From: [Clostridium] scindens
Lineage (GTDB): Bacteria; Bacillota; Clostridia; Lachnospirales; Lachnospiraceae
Reading direction: 5' to 3'
DNA length: 64,000 bases
NCBI RefSeq assembly: GCF_019597925.1
Contig: NZ_CP080442.1
Coordinates: 2,770,001 to 2,834,000 of the forward strand
Shown here: positions 24,188 through 33,092 of the stretch, one piece after another
How the letters are laid out: every line of letters starts with the position of its first letter
How positions within the stretch are numbered: position 1 is the first letter of the stretch
The notes under the pieces: generated by a model
What the model saw: only the letters and a program-made list of their open reading frames with translations
The model's database searches: none
Told to the model about the DNA's origin: nothing
Position numbers and translations under genes: made by a program

Positions 24188-25900
24188 TCAATCTTCCTCT
24201 TCAAACAGAATTGAATCCCTCAGTTTTGACAGGGTCACTTTGGTCTCCGCAGTCGTCTCTCCCAGAAGGCCGGCGATTTCCTGCGCCACCATCATCTGCT
24301 TGTCAATGACCTTCTGCGCCATCTCTACCGTCTCCATCTTCAGGTTATAGTGCTGTTCTTTGGCCTTCTCTTCCCTGGTGATATCCTGGTACGTCACCAA
24401 TACGGACTCTAGGCTTTCTATATAAATGATGCTCTCTACCACTGTCAGCTTCATGGAATCCAGATTCAGCTTCTTGTGAATGATCTGCTGTCTGGTATTC
24501 AGGACCTCCGCAATATCCTTGTCGTCCATAAATTCAAAAATATACCGCTCCAGCGCTTCTTCCCTGGACACTCCAAGCATCTCCTGCGCCTTTTTGTTGC
24601 ATTCGCGTATTCGCATATCCTTGTCAACGATCATGATCATGCTGGGCGTCACATCCATCACGATGTTGGACATTGATTCCGCCTGGGCCACCGCATAAGG
24701 CAGGCACATGCCAATCTCGGCTTTCTTCTGGTACACTGCTGTCGCTTTGGACCGGCAAGTAGGATATCCGCAGGCACCGCAGTTCAGTTCGTCTTCTTTT
24801 GTATATTTGCCCATCGCATGAAGAATCTGCTCCATCTCCGTGTCTGAAGGCGTGCGGTCATGGACGCGTCGATCCTTAAATGTCTTCTGAAGCTCTATAT
24901 TGCGTCCCTCAATGCCTTGTGCCTCTTCCTGATATGCGACTTGGTCTTCCAGATCCATCTTGGCCCGTACCAGGGACTGCTGCCATTTATCAGAAGCTGG
25001 TCCCTTGATGCATCCGCCCTCGCAGACATTGACCTCGAAGAAACTATTCTGGATCCCGCCTTTTTCCAACTCTTCAAAGAGTTCCATACAGGCTTTCAGC
25101 CCATCAATATGTATTTTATAGTAATTGTCCTCCACTGAACTTGCACGCACAGACTTAATAATCCCCCCGCTGATCGGGTAGAGCTGATTGACCTTAGGGC
25201 TTGGATTCCCCATAGGAAGGTTCTGGCACTGGTGGACATCTATGCCTTGTGCCTTCCACCATTTCACGATCTCTTCAAACGTAAGGATAGCATCGATTGC
25301 CCCCTGTACTCTTTCATCCCCGATTGCCTCCTCCTTCTTGGCAATACAAGGCCCTAAAAATACCACTTTCACATCCGGCCCGTAAATATCCTTGATGAGC
25401 CGTCCATGGGCAATCATAGGAGATACCACCGGAGCCATCATGGGAACCAGGGACGGATAATACTTCTCGATCAGATCATTGACGCTGGGACAGCAGGTCG
25501 TGATGATGTTGTCCATCTGGCCATCTTTTAGAAGTTTCCAATACTCTCTGGTCACCAGCGCGGCACCCTCGGCCGTCTCCCGAACCTCATAGAAGCCCAG
25601 CTGCTTCAGGGCATCCACGATCTGGCCCGGCTTATCGTATTCCAGCACGCCAAGATAGGAAGGGGCGATGGATATAATCGTCTTCACTCCCTGCTTCAGA
25701 TACCGCTTCACCCGATCCATGTCGCTGGCAAATGTCTTTGCATTCTGAGGACATACTTCCAGGCAATGGCCGCAGTTGATGCAGTGGTCCTTCATAATAT
25801 GAGCCTGCTCGTTTTGGACGGAAATGGCTTTCACTTCACAGTTTCGCACGCATTTATAGCAATGCCTGCAGCTCGCATCCTTAAAATCTATTACTCGCAC
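24188..25900 (-). CDS. [FeFe]-hydrogenase-like protein with PAS domain (putative sensor)
   Basis: A 570-residue soluble protein. Order: two [4Fe-4S] ferredoxin motifs (CRHCYKCVRNC and CINCGHCLEVC) in the first 55 residues, an H-cluster domain, a CGACGYPTC cluster motif near residue 385, then a PAS domain (residues about 425-530, IMIVDKDMRIRECNKKAQEMLGV) and a helical tail. The H-cluster motifs are TTCCPSV, GPCIAKKEEA and CEGGCIKGP: the cysteines are kept but the Trp of TSCxPxW and the GGG of the third motif are lost. This layout matches putative H2/redox-sensing hydrogenases (HydS, group C-like). The GTG start has GGAGG upstream and overlaps the previous gene by 10 bases. Confidence 0.82.
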   Translation of the reverse strand: MRVIDFKDASCRHCYKCVRNCEVKAISVQNEQAHIMKDHCINCGHCLEVCPQNAKTFASDMDRVKRYLKQGVKTIISIAPSYLGVLEYDKPGQIVDALKQLGFYEVRETAEGAALVTREYWKLLKDGQMDNIITTCCPSVNDLIEKYYPSLVPMMAPVVSPMIAHGRLIKDIYGPDVKVVFLGPCIAKKEEAIGDERVQGAIDAILTFEEIVKWWKAQGIDVHQCQNLPMGNPSPKVNQLYPISGGIIKSVRASSVEDNYYKIHIDGLKACMELFEELEKGGIQNSFFEVNVCEGGCIKGPASDKWQQSLVRAKMDLEDQVAYQEEAQGIEGRNIELQKTFKDRRVHDRTPSDTEMEQILHAMGKYTKEDELNCGACGYPTCRSKATAVYQKKAEIGMCLPYAVAQAESMSNIVMDVTPSMIMIVDKDMRIRECNKKAQEMLGVSREEALERYIFEFMDDKDIAEVLNTRQQIIHKKLNLDSMKLTVVESIIYIESLESVLVTYQDITREEKAKEQHYNLKMETVEMAQKVIDKQMMVAQEIAGLLGETTAETKVTLSKLRDSILFEEED

Positions 25901-26142
25901 TTTCCCGCCTCCTTCAATATGACCTCATGGAAGAAATCTTCCGCATCCCCCGGCTTTACATGGTAAATATTCTCCCCGATCTTTACACCGACGCCTTTGG
26001 AGCAGGCGCCCATGCAGAACGAGCCGCTCAGCTCGATATCCGCTACATCTCCGTGTTCCTTCGTAAGCCTGGTAAATGTCTCAATAACATCCTTGGAGCC
26101 CCTCACATGGCAGGAACTTCCAATGCATATCAGAACCTTCAT
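25891..26142 (-). CDS. Small thioredoxin-like [2Fe-2S] ferredoxin
   Basis: An 83-residue protein with the four cysteines of the NuoE-type [2Fe-2S] fold: CIGSSCHVRGS near the N-terminus and FCMGACSKGVGV near residue 45. It would carry electrons to or from the hydrogenase-like protein encoded next, which it overlaps by 10 bases. The ATG at 26142 has AAGGAGG upstream; a start farther upstream would add seven residues. It is first in the operon with the sensor-like hydrogenase and the phosphatase, from a promoter at 26179-26207. Confidence 0.87.
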   Translation of the reverse strand: MKVLICIGSSCHVRGSKDVIETFTRLTKEHGDVADIELSGSFCMGACSKGVGVKIGENIYHVKPGDAEDFFHEVILKEAGKCE

Positions 26143-26178
26143 AATGTCCTCCTTAATCCGCACATAGTTACTTCTTCC

Positions 26179-26207
26179 ATTATAACATTACACAGATTAA
26201 GGCGCAA
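26179..26207 (-). promoter_or_regulatory. Promoter of the [2Fe-2S]/hydrogenase-like/phosphatase operon
   Basis: On the minus strand TATAAT (26179-26184) with TTGCGC (26202-26207) at 17-base spacing; the -35 box is weak. Confidence 0.6.
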
Positions 26208-26326
26208 TCTCGGGAAATGTTTATTTCTGTTTATGATTTCTACTCAGGCTTTTCATTTATAATTTTCATTTATAACTTCCTCTTATAACTTCCTCTTGCA
26301 ATTAACACTTTACATTCAGGCATATC

Positions 26327-27214
26327 CTATTCCTTTGCCAGGATAATGCTGACAATACCGCATAGGATCCCTCCCACCGGAAATGCGATCCAGCTGATAT
26401 TCCAATAGTTTCCTACAAATCCAAGCAGAAAGAATACAATAACCGCTATCAGCATAATCACAGCGCAGATCTTTCCGATCAGGGCTCCCCTCTTTTTCGC
26501 CAGTCCTTCTTTACGATTCTTCTTATTATATTTCTCAATATCATATTTTTCTTTCTGGCAGCCAATATAGACCAGCATGGTGACGGCTATTGTAACTGGA
26601 ATCATGAAAACGCAATGGAAAATGTCTTCCTCAAACCGGGCAGGCAGCTGCATTTCCTCCACAAATCCTTCATAGATCACGCCGCACAGTATCAGTCCAA
26701 TCGCCACAGCGACAACATTAATATATTTTTTATGAAACTTATCAATTTCTTCTGTCGTATATACATTTTCTATTACCGGATATCTTCTCCGAAATTCCTC
26801 ATCTTTCAACCCGTGAACCACGAATAGCAGGACGGATACCACGCACATGATAAGAAACAGCATATTTGCATAACTTTCGCTGACTCGGATCCCCATCAGG
26901 AATTCGTATATCGTCACTCCAAACAGTATAAAGCCTACGCCAAAGGCTACCGCCTTGCTGAACTCATTCTTATGCTGGTCATATTGTGCATTATCTTCTG
27001 CAAAAGACTCCGTCGCATCGCCTCTGATCAGCGTATCCATATCGCATCGGAACATCTCGCACAGCTGCAATATCTTCTCCATCTCCGGATAGGTTGCTCC
27101 TGATTCCCATTTTGAAATCGTCTGCCTGGATACTTCCATCCGCTCAGCCAGTTCCTCCTGGGTCATATCCGCTTTCTTCCTGTAAAACTGTAAATTCTCT
27201 GAAAATGCTGCCAT
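26327..27214 (-). CDS. XRE-family regulator with membrane domain
   Basis: A 295-residue protein. Residues 1-65 form a Cro/CI helix-turn-helix (LQFYRKKADMTQEELAERM and VSRQTISKWESGATYPEM). Then come six or so hydrophobic segments in two clusters (after residue 90 and in the last 120 residues, from the QLPARFEE region). Such membrane-tethered XRE regulators are common in Firmicutes and often respond to envelope stress or antimicrobials; the ligand here is unknown. It is monocistronic on the minus strand between two hydrogenase-related operons. A 10-bp palindrome CAATCGATTG (27242-27251) precedes the start and may be an autoregulatory site (weak). Confidence 0.88.
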   Translation of the reverse strand: MAAFSENLQFYRKKADMTQEELAERMEVSRQTISKWESGATYPEMEKILQLCEMFRCDMDTLIRGDATESFAEDNAQYDQHKNEFSKAVAFGVGFILFGVTIYEFLMGIRVSESYANMLFLIMCVVSVLLFVVHGLKDEEFRRRYPVIENVYTTEEIDKFHKKYINVVAVAIGLILCGVIYEGFVEEMQLPARFEEDIFHCVFMIPVTIAVTMLVYIGCQKEKYDIEKYNKKNRKEGLAKKRGALIGKICAVIMLIAVIVFFLLGFVGNYWNISWIAFPVGGILCGIVSIILAKE

Positions 27215-27377
27215 ATTTTTCTCTCCGTTTCATTTATATTCCAATCGATTGTAATAAAAAAATAGCATATTATCAGCGCAACCTCTATAAAGTCCTTGTT
27301 GCTTTTGAGGAAAATAACGTAAACTTTCGGTTGACATCCCCAATTTTATCATATTTTAGAAGTCTCTGCCACAAAGC

Positions 27378-27411
27378 GAGGCGGCCTACAACCGAAATCG
27401 TAGGCCGCCTC
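27378..27411. terminator. GC-rich hairpin downstream of hydA
   Basis: GAGGCGGCCTAC and GTAGGCCGCCTC form a perfect 12-base stem. ATTTTA follows on the plus strand; on the minus strand, where hydA ends, the T tract is poor (GCTTTG). It probably ends the hyd transcript, although the tail is unusual. Confidence 0.6.
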
Positions 27412-27440
27412 ATTTTATATGAGATTATGTCATCACCAAA

Positions 27441-29183
27441 TTAATTGATCGTCCGCTTCACATAACTCGTATGCAGGGTCTCATGCGCCTTATGGCTTCC
27501 TGGCTCGCCAAGATACTCTTCATATAGTTTCTTGATTGCCGGATTCTCATGGGACTTGCGGATCGGCTTAGCTGAATCATTCTTATACAGGACGCTTGCA
27601 CGGATTCCTCTTACATCCGTAAAGTTCCTTACATCGCCGGATACCTGCGGCTGTCCGCCTCCGTTGACGCATCCGCCCGGGCATCCCATGATCTCGATGA
27701 ACTGGTAGTCTGCCTCGCCGGATTTTACTTTGTTAAGCAGCGTTCTCGCATTGCCAAGCCCGGATGCCACTGCCACCTTTACATCCATGCCCGCAACATT
27801 GTATGTAGCCTCTTTTACGCCCTGGGTGCCACGGACATCCGTGAAGTCCAGATTCGCCAGTTCTTCGCCCGTCAGCACTTCCACTGCGGTACGAAGGGCT
27901 GCTTCCATAACTCCGCCGGTAGTGCCAAAGATTACGGCTGCTCCCGTGGACTCGCCCATCGGATCATCGAACTTCTCATCCGGAAGAACGGTAAAGTCGA
28001 TGCCGCAGCGCTTGATCAGTCTTGCCAGTTCTCTGGTCGTAATGGCAATATCCACATCCGGCACGCCTGCAGCATCCTGGTCATCCCTGCCAATCTCGAA
28101 CTTCTTGGCAGTACATGGCATGACGCTGACCGATACGATCTTCTTAGGATCGATGCCTTCCTTCTCAGCAAAATAAGTCTTTAGCATCGCGCCGAACATC
28201 TGCTGCGGAGACTTGCAGGTAGATAGATTCTCTGTCATATCCGGAAAATAATGCTCGCAATACTTGATCCATCCCGGAGAACAGGACGTGATCATCGGAA
28301 GCACGCCGCCGTTCTTAATTCTGTCTAAGAGTTCCGTCGCCTCTTCCATGATGGTAAGGTCGGCTGCCCAGTCTGTATCGAATACCTTGTCGAAGCCAAC
28401 TCTTCGAAGCGCGGCTGCCATCTTGCCTTCCACATCCGTACCCATTGGATATCCAAATTCCTCTCCCAGTCCCGCACGTACGGAAGGAGCGGTCTGAACC
28501 ACCACATACTTATCCGGATCTGCAATGGCATCCAGAATCTTCTGGGTATAATCCTTCTCATATAATGCTCCGGTAGGACAGACTGCGATACACTGTCCGC
28601 AGGATACGCAGCTGGTCTCGCCCAGCCCCATCTCGAACGCGGAGCCGATCATCGTGCTGAATCCACGGTTGTTGGTGCCGATAACGCCGATTCCCTGCAC
28701 CTTTTCACAGACCGCGACACAGCGGCGGCATAGGATACACTTGTTGTTATCACGGACCATATGTGCCGCAGAAGTATCCAGTTCATAATGATTTACTTTG
28801 CCTTCAAAGAAGTTCTCATCATCAACTCCGTACTCCCGGCAAAGCTGCTGCAGTTCGCAGTTCCCGCTTCTTACGCAGGAAAGGCATTTTTTATCATGAT
28901 TAGAAAGAAGCAGCTGCAAGGTCTTCTTTCTGGATTTGATCAGTCTTGGAGTATTGGTGTATACCTCCATCCCTTCATTGATCGGATGCACGCAGGCGGC
29001 TACCAGATTTCTGGCTCCTTTCACTTCAACCACGCACATACGGCAAGCGCCGATTTCATTGATTTCTTTTAAAAAACATAAGGTTGGTATCTTGATTCCT
29101 GCCAGGTGTGCCGCTTCAAGGATAGTAGAACCTGCAGGAGCTGATACATCAAGTCCATTAATTTTAAGATTAATATTTTCCAT
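27441..29183 (-). CDS. hydA: NADH/ferredoxin-linked [FeFe]-hydrogenase catalytic subunit
   Basis: A 580-residue hydrogenase. From the N-terminus: a plant-type [2Fe-2S] domain (CFLKEINEIGACRMC), a His-ligated [4Fe-4S] segment (HDKKCLSCVRSGNC), two [4Fe-4S] ferredoxin motifs (CILCRRCVAVC, CVSCGQCIAVC), the H-cluster domain and a small-subunit-like tail. The H-cluster motifs TSCSPGW, MPCTAKKFE and GCPGGCVNGGGQP are intact, so this copy is catalytic, unlike the two hydrogenase-like proteins nearby. It pairs with HydB and HydC as an electron-bifurcating enzyme that links NADH and reduced ferredoxin to H2. The ATG at 29183 has GGAGG nine bases upstream. It is last in its operon. Confidence 0.96.
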   Translation of the reverse strand: MENINLKINGLDVSAPAGSTILEAAHLAGIKIPTLCFLKEINEIGACRMCVVEVKGARNLVAACVHPINEGMEVYTNTPRLIKSRKKTLQLLLSNHDKKCLSCVRSGNCELQQLCREYGVDDENFFEGKVNHYELDTSAAHMVRDNNKCILCRRCVAVCEKVQGIGVIGTNNRGFSTMIGSAFEMGLGETSCVSCGQCIAVCPTGALYEKDYTQKILDAIADPDKYVVVQTAPSVRAGLGEEFGYPMGTDVEGKMAAALRRVGFDKVFDTDWAADLTIMEEATELLDRIKNGGVLPMITSCSPGWIKYCEHYFPDMTENLSTCKSPQQMFGAMLKTYFAEKEGIDPKKIVSVSVMPCTAKKFEIGRDDQDAAGVPDVDIAITTRELARLIKRCGIDFTVLPDEKFDDPMGESTGAAVIFGTTGGVMEAALRTAVEVLTGEELANLDFTDVRGTQGVKEATYNVAGMDVKVAVASGLGNARTLLNKVKSGEADYQFIEIMGCPGGCVNGGGQPQVSGDVRNFTDVRGIRASVLYKNDSAKPIRKSHENPAIKKLYEEYLGEPGSHKAHETLHTSYVKRTIN

Positions 29184-29198
29184 AGTCTCCATCCTCCA

Positions 29199-30986
29199 TT
29201 ACTCTTTGTAAATAGCACCGAAACGACATTTTTCCATACAAGCCCCGCACTTAACGCACTTATCCTGATTGATGACATGAGGCTCTTTGACAGCGCCTGT
29301 GATCGCATCATTCGGACAGGTTCTTGCACACAATGTACATCCTTTACATTTATCTGCGTCAATCTTGTAGGAAAGAAGTGCCTTGCAGACGCCTGCCGGA
29401 CATTTCTTGTCGACAATATGAGCTATGTACTCGTCTTTAAAGTAACGCAAGGTTGAAAGTACCGGGTTTGGAGCTGTCTGTCCAAGGGCGCACAGAGAAT
29501 TAGACTTTAGATGCGCGGCCAGATCTTCCAGCTTATCCAGATCTTCCATCGTGCCCTGCCCGTTGGTGATCTTCTCTAAGATCTCCAGCATGCGCCTTGT
29601 ACCGATACGGCATGGCGCGCACTTGCCGCAGGACTCGTCAACCGTGAACTCCAGGAAGAACTTCGCAATATCAACCATACAGGTATCTTCATCCATTACG
29701 ATCAATCCGCCGGAGCCCATCATAGAGCCTATGGCGATCAAGTTGTCATAGTCAATCGGCACATCAAAATGCTCTGCCGGGATACATCCGCCGGATGGTC
29801 CGCCGGTCTGCGCAGCCTTGAATTTCTTGCCATTGGGGATCCCTCCGCCAATCTCTTCTACGATCTCCCGCAGTGTTGTTCCCATTGGAATCTCTACGAG
29901 TCCTGTATTCTTAACCTTGCCGCCCAGGGCAAATACTTTTGTTCCCTTGGACTTCTCTGTTCCCATGGAGGAGAACCATTCTGCCCCGTTCAGGATGATC
30001 TGAGGAATATTTGCCAGCGTCTCTACGTTATTCAGGATCGTAGGCTTCTGGAACAGTCCCTTAAGTGCCGGGAATGGAGGACGCGGTCTTGGCTCTCCTC
30101 TGTTTCCTTCGATAGAGGTCATAAGCGCGGTCTCCTCGCCGCATACGAATGCGCCTGCTCCAAGGCGGATATCAATATCAAAATCAAATCCGGATTCAAA
30201 AATATTCTTTCCCAGCAATCCATACTCTCTGGCCTGCCCGATCGCGATATTCAGACGTTCCACCGCGATTGGATACTCTGCACGGACATAGATATAACCC
30301 TGGGACGCGCCGATCGCGTATCCTGCGATCGCCATTGCTTCCAGTACGACATGAGGATCGCCTTCCAGTACGGAACGATCCATGAACGCTCCCGGGTCGC
30401 CCTCGTCAGCGTTGCAGCAGACATACTTCTGATCTGCCTCGTTTGCTGCCGCAAATTTCCACTTCAGGCCAGTAGGGAATCCTGCTCCGCCACGTCCGCG
30501 AAGTCCGCTGTCCAGGATCACCTGGATCACTTCTTCCGGCTTCATCGTGGTAAGAACCGTGCCAAGCGCTTCATATCCGCGCGTACCGATATATTCCTCG
30601 ATATTCTCCGGATTGATCACGCCGCAGTTGCGAAGCGCGACTCTGTGCTGCTTCTTATAAAACTGGGTTTCCTGAAGAGGAAGCACCTTTTCATTCTTAA
30701 CCGTCTCCTCATACAGGAGCCGGGTTACAACCCTTCCCTTTAACAGATGCTCTTCTACGATTTCCGGAATGTCCTCTTCCTTCACCATCGCGTAAAAGGA
30801 TCCTTCCGGATACACGATCATAATCGGGCCTAAGGCGCACAATCCAAAACATCCGGTCTTGACAACGCCGACCTCATTCTCCAGCCCATGCTTCTTAATC
30901 TCTGCTTCTAATTTCTCTCTGATCTTCTGGCTGCCTGAGGAAGTACATCCTGTTCCACCGCAAACCAAAACGTGCGAACGATACAT
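29199..30986 (-). CDS. hydB: Bifurcating hydrogenase flavin subunit (NuoF-like)
   Basis: A 595-residue protein: an N-terminal thioredoxin-like [2Fe-2S] domain (CGGTGCTSSGSQ and CFGLCALGP), the NuoF core with the FMN/NADH motifs GLRGRGGAGFPTGLKW and GAGAFVCGEETALM, the ESCGKCAPCRIGT cluster motif near residue 460, and two C-terminal ferredoxin motifs (CKGCTLCARTC and CVKCGACMEKC). It takes electrons from NADH via FMN, and the extra clusters are typical of bifurcating HydB. It lies between the [2Fe-2S] protein and hydA in the same operon, and its stop is 15 bases from the hydA start. Confidence 0.97.
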   Translation of the reverse strand: MYRSHVLVCGGTGCTSSGSQKIREKLEAEIKKHGLENEVGVVKTGCFGLCALGPIMIVYPEGSFYAMVKEEDIPEIVEEHLLKGRVVTRLLYEETVKNEKVLPLQETQFYKKQHRVALRNCGVINPENIEEYIGTRGYEALGTVLTTMKPEEVIQVILDSGLRGRGGAGFPTGLKWKFAAANEADQKYVCCNADEGDPGAFMDRSVLEGDPHVVLEAMAIAGYAIGASQGYIYVRAEYPIAVERLNIAIGQAREYGLLGKNIFESGFDFDIDIRLGAGAFVCGEETALMTSIEGNRGEPRPRPPFPALKGLFQKPTILNNVETLANIPQIILNGAEWFSSMGTEKSKGTKVFALGGKVKNTGLVEIPMGTTLREIVEEIGGGIPNGKKFKAAQTGGPSGGCIPAEHFDVPIDYDNLIAIGSMMGSGGLIVMDEDTCMVDIAKFFLEFTVDESCGKCAPCRIGTRRMLEILEKITNGQGTMEDLDKLEDLAAHLKSNSLCALGQTAPNPVLSTLRYFKDEYIAHIVDKKCPAGVCKALLSYKIDADKCKGCTLCARTCPNDAITGAVKEPHVINQDKCVKCGACMEKCRFGAIYKE

Positions 30987-31005
30987 AGTCTTATACCTCC
31001 TTTGC

Positions 31006-31380
31006 TTATTTCTGCTCAGCGCTTAATGTATACTTGGTAACGACCTGTCCCTGCTTCAGGTGGAGGTTAAATACTTCCATTGCTTTTTCAGGCGTCATCT
31101 TCACATAAGTTACTTTATCTTTTCCCGGCTCCAATACTTCTACGATCGGCTCATACTGGCAAAGGCCGATGCACCCGGTAGGCGTAACGCTGATCTTGTC
31201 TGTCAGGAATTCATTCTGTACCGCTTCTGAAAGTGCGGCAAGAACAGGCCTTGCGCCGCTTGCGATTCCGCAGGTAGCCATGCCGACAACGACTCTGGTC
31301 TGCGTATCGCTCTCAGAACGAACTCCAACCTTGCTTTGGTTCTTTTCTCTTATTGCTTTTAATTCTTCCAGAGATTTCAT
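31006..31380 (-). CDS. NuoE-type [2Fe-2S] protein of the hyd operon
   Basis: A 124-residue protein whose last 90 residues form a thioredoxin-like [2Fe-2S] fold, with cysteines in ATCGIASGARP and in TGCIGLCQYEP. Equivalent small subunits (often called HydD or HydE) accompany HydA/B/C in some clusters, so its role is probably electron transfer. The ATG at 31380 has GGGAGG six bases upstream, better than the ATG two codons earlier. It sits between the HATPase gene and hydB. Confidence 0.85.
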   Translation of the reverse strand: MKSLEELKAIREKNQSKVGVRSESDTQTRVVVGMATCGIASGARPVLAALSEAVQNEFLTDKISVTPTGCIGLCQYEPIVEVLEPGKDKVTYVKMTPEKAMEVFNLHLKQGQVVTKYTLSAEQK

Positions 31381-31406
31381 ATACATCCTCCCTTTTAGTC
31401 TGATAA

Positions 31407-31964
31407 TTATAATGTTCTTCCGTCATCTACTTCCGCCTTGTTATCTTCCAGATATTCCCGGATAAACTGGGATACCTCGGCTTCTTTAAATGACATCCCG
31501 CCCAACAGTTCCTTCATCTGCTTCGTGTCAAGCGTAAATTCCTTCTCGTCATATGCATATCTATAATGGAAATCAATCTGTTCATTGAATACGATCAGCG
31601 TAAACATCGTAGAATTAATATCCCCGAGAGGCATCCGGTCGATATGGGACAGTCCAAAAATCGCCTTCACGCAGGTGCCTTCGTTTACACGGGACGCAAT
31701 CTGGAAGCTTCCTCCCGTGCTCTCCGCTGCCTGCTTAAAAAAGGGAATTCCAAGTCCTACCCTTCTGGTGGTTCTGGTCGTATAAAACGGATCGGTCACT
31801 CTTCTAACCTGCTCCTCGTCCATCCCGCATCCGTCATCCCTTACCATAATCTCCAAGGTGTCCTTTTGGCTGTCGGCAATCACGTCAATCTCTATGTATC
31901 CGGCTCCCGCCCGTATGGAATTCTCCGCCACATCCAATATATTCAATGAGATTTCTGGCATCAT
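31407..31964 (-). CDS. Histidine-kinase-like ATPase fold protein in the hyd operon
   Basis: A 185-residue protein with a GHKL ATPase domain only: the N box DVAENSIRAGA near residue 10, the G1 box DDGCGMDEE near 40, and GLGIPFFKQAAESTGG near 72. No phosphoacceptor histidine, receiver or membrane region is present, so it is closer to an anti-sigma-factor (SpoIIAB/RsbW-like) or HATPase regulator than a sensor kinase. The C-terminal 70 residues are of unknown fold. It is wedged between hydC and the [2Fe-2S] gene, three bases from the hydC stop. With the SpoIIE phosphatase nearby it suggests partner switching (inference). Confidence 0.82.
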   Translation of the reverse strand: MMPEISLNILDVAENSIRAGAGYIEIDVIADSQKDTLEIMVRDDGCGMDEEQVRRVTDPFYTTRTTRRVGLGIPFFKQAAESTGGSFQIASRVNEGTCVKAIFGLSHIDRMPLGDINSTMFTLIVFNEQIDFHYRYAYDEKEFTLDTKQMKELLGGMSFKEAEVSQFIREYLEDNKAEVDDGRTL

Positions 31965-31966
31965 AA

Positions 31967-32461
31967 TTATTCATATTTGGCCAGAATATCATCGATATCA
32001 TCCACGGTAAGCCGGCCATACACTTCATCATTAACCATCATAACAGGAGCCAGTCCACAGGCGCCTACGCAGCGGCAGGCATCCAGCGAAAACTTGCCGT
32101 CCGGCGTACATTCTCCTCCCACGATTCCTAATTTTTCCATCAGCTTGTTATAGATATCTCCCGAGCCCTTTACATAGCAAGCCGTGCCAAGACAGACCGA
32201 TATGCGGTAGCGTCCCTTTGGATTTAGGTTAAACTGGGAATAAAAGGTGACAACTCCATAGATCTTTTCCAGTGGAATTCCGGTTTCATTAGAAATGATT
32301 TTCTGAACTTCAATCGGCAGATAGCCATAGATGTCCTGGGCCCTCTGCAGAATAGGCATCAGGGAACCTTTCTCATCTTTCAGTTCATGGATTACTTCTA
32401 ACAGTTCTTTTTCTTGCTCTTTCGTCCCATTGAACTGAACTGTAGATTTTTTAGAAAGCAT
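31967..32461 (-). CDS. hydC: Bifurcating hydrogenase NuoE-like subunit
   Basis: A 164-residue [2Fe-2S] protein of the NuoE family. It has the helical N-terminal half (LMPILQRAQDIYGYLP) and the thioredoxin-like cluster domain with CLGTACYVKG near residue 90 and ACRCVGACGLAP near 130. It passes electrons between HydB and HydA. It is first in the operon hydC, HATPase, [2Fe-2S], hydB, hydA. The ATG has GGGAGG 8 bases upstream. The 280-base gap upstream holds divergent promoters. On the minus strand an extended -10 (TGATAGAAT, 32532-32540 region) is visible without a good -35 box. Confidence 0.96.
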   Translation of the reverse strand: MLSKKSTVQFNGTKEQEKELLEVIHELKDEKGSLMPILQRAQDIYGYLPIEVQKIISNETGIPLEKIYGVVTFYSQFNLNPKGRYRISVCLGTACYVKGSGDIYNKLMEKLGIVGGECTPDGKFSLDACRCVGACGLAPVMMVNDEVYGRLTVDDIDDILAKYE

Positions 32462-32676
32462 TGTTTTTACCTCCCTTTACTATCTTTTTTTGGTGACAAT
32501 TTGGTACATTCACGTTGAATTACTTATTCATTCTATCATACAAAAATACAAAAATCTATAGTTTTTTCTTGTCAATTTGTTAACTTTCAGACAGTTGCGT
32601 TTGATATTTCACTATCACTATGTTAAAAAATGTACAATATTTTTCCCGGTTTTTTAGTAATATTACACAACCGCAG

Positions 32677-32705
32677 TTGATTTTCACTTATCTGAATGAT
32701 ATACT
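32677..32705 (+). promoter_or_regulatory. Promoter of the DRTGG/hydrogenase-like operon
   Basis: TTGATT at 32677-32682 and TATACT at 32700-32705, 17 bases apart, with GTAGGAGG before the ATG at 32742. It is divergent from the hydC operon. Confidence 0.75.
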
Positions 32706-32741
32706 TATAAAAATAAGTCTATTAATACGTAGGAGGTATTT

Positions 32742-33092
32742 ATGACAATCGGAAGAATAAAAGCCTTATTAGAGGCAGATGTGCTGTATGGCGAAGACAC
32801 CTTGGATGATGAAGTGAAATATGCGTTTTCTTCAGACATGATGAGCGATGTCCTGGCCTATGCTGACGAGCATTCTGCCTTGATTACCGGCCTTTGCAAT
32901 CCCCAGGTGGTGAGGACGGCGGAGATGCTTGATATTGTCTGTATCATATTTGTAAGAAATAAGATTCCGGATCAGAGCATCCTGGCGCTTGCGGAAGAAA
33001 AGGGAATTGTCATCTTATGCACGGCGCGAGGCATGTTTACGACTTGCGGCATACTATACAGCAATGGACTGCTTGGAGGTGCAAATATTTAA
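32742..33092 (+). CDS. DRTGG-domain protein
   Basis: A 116-residue protein with the alpha/beta core of the DRTGG domain (LEADVLYGEDTLDDEVKYAFSSDMMSDVL, with a later VVRTAEMLDIVCIIFVRNK), the domain found with CBS and phosphotransacetylase proteins. It has no catalytic motif. It heads an operon with an RsbW-like kinase, a hydrogenase-like protein, a second DRTGG-like protein and a PHP protein. A ligand-sensing role is plausible. AGGAGG upstream fixes the start. Confidence 0.82.
   Translation: MTIGRIKALLEADVLYGEDTLDDEVKYAFSSDMMSDVLAYADEHSALITGLCNPQVVRTAEMLDIVCIIFVRNKIPDQSILALAEEKGIVILCTARGMFTTCGILYSNGLLGGANI

Noticed and set aside
27301..27360. Plus-strand TTGACA promoter-like sequence
   Set aside because: No plus-strand gene follows and the -10 box is poor.
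29769..30743. 324-residue plus-strand reading frame over hydB
   Set aside because: Antisense shadow of the NuoF-like gene.
32560..32640. Possible Rex site in the hydC-DRTGG gap
   Set aside because: TTGTTAAC-like fragments are present, but no full palindrome matching the Clostridia Rex consensus is seen.
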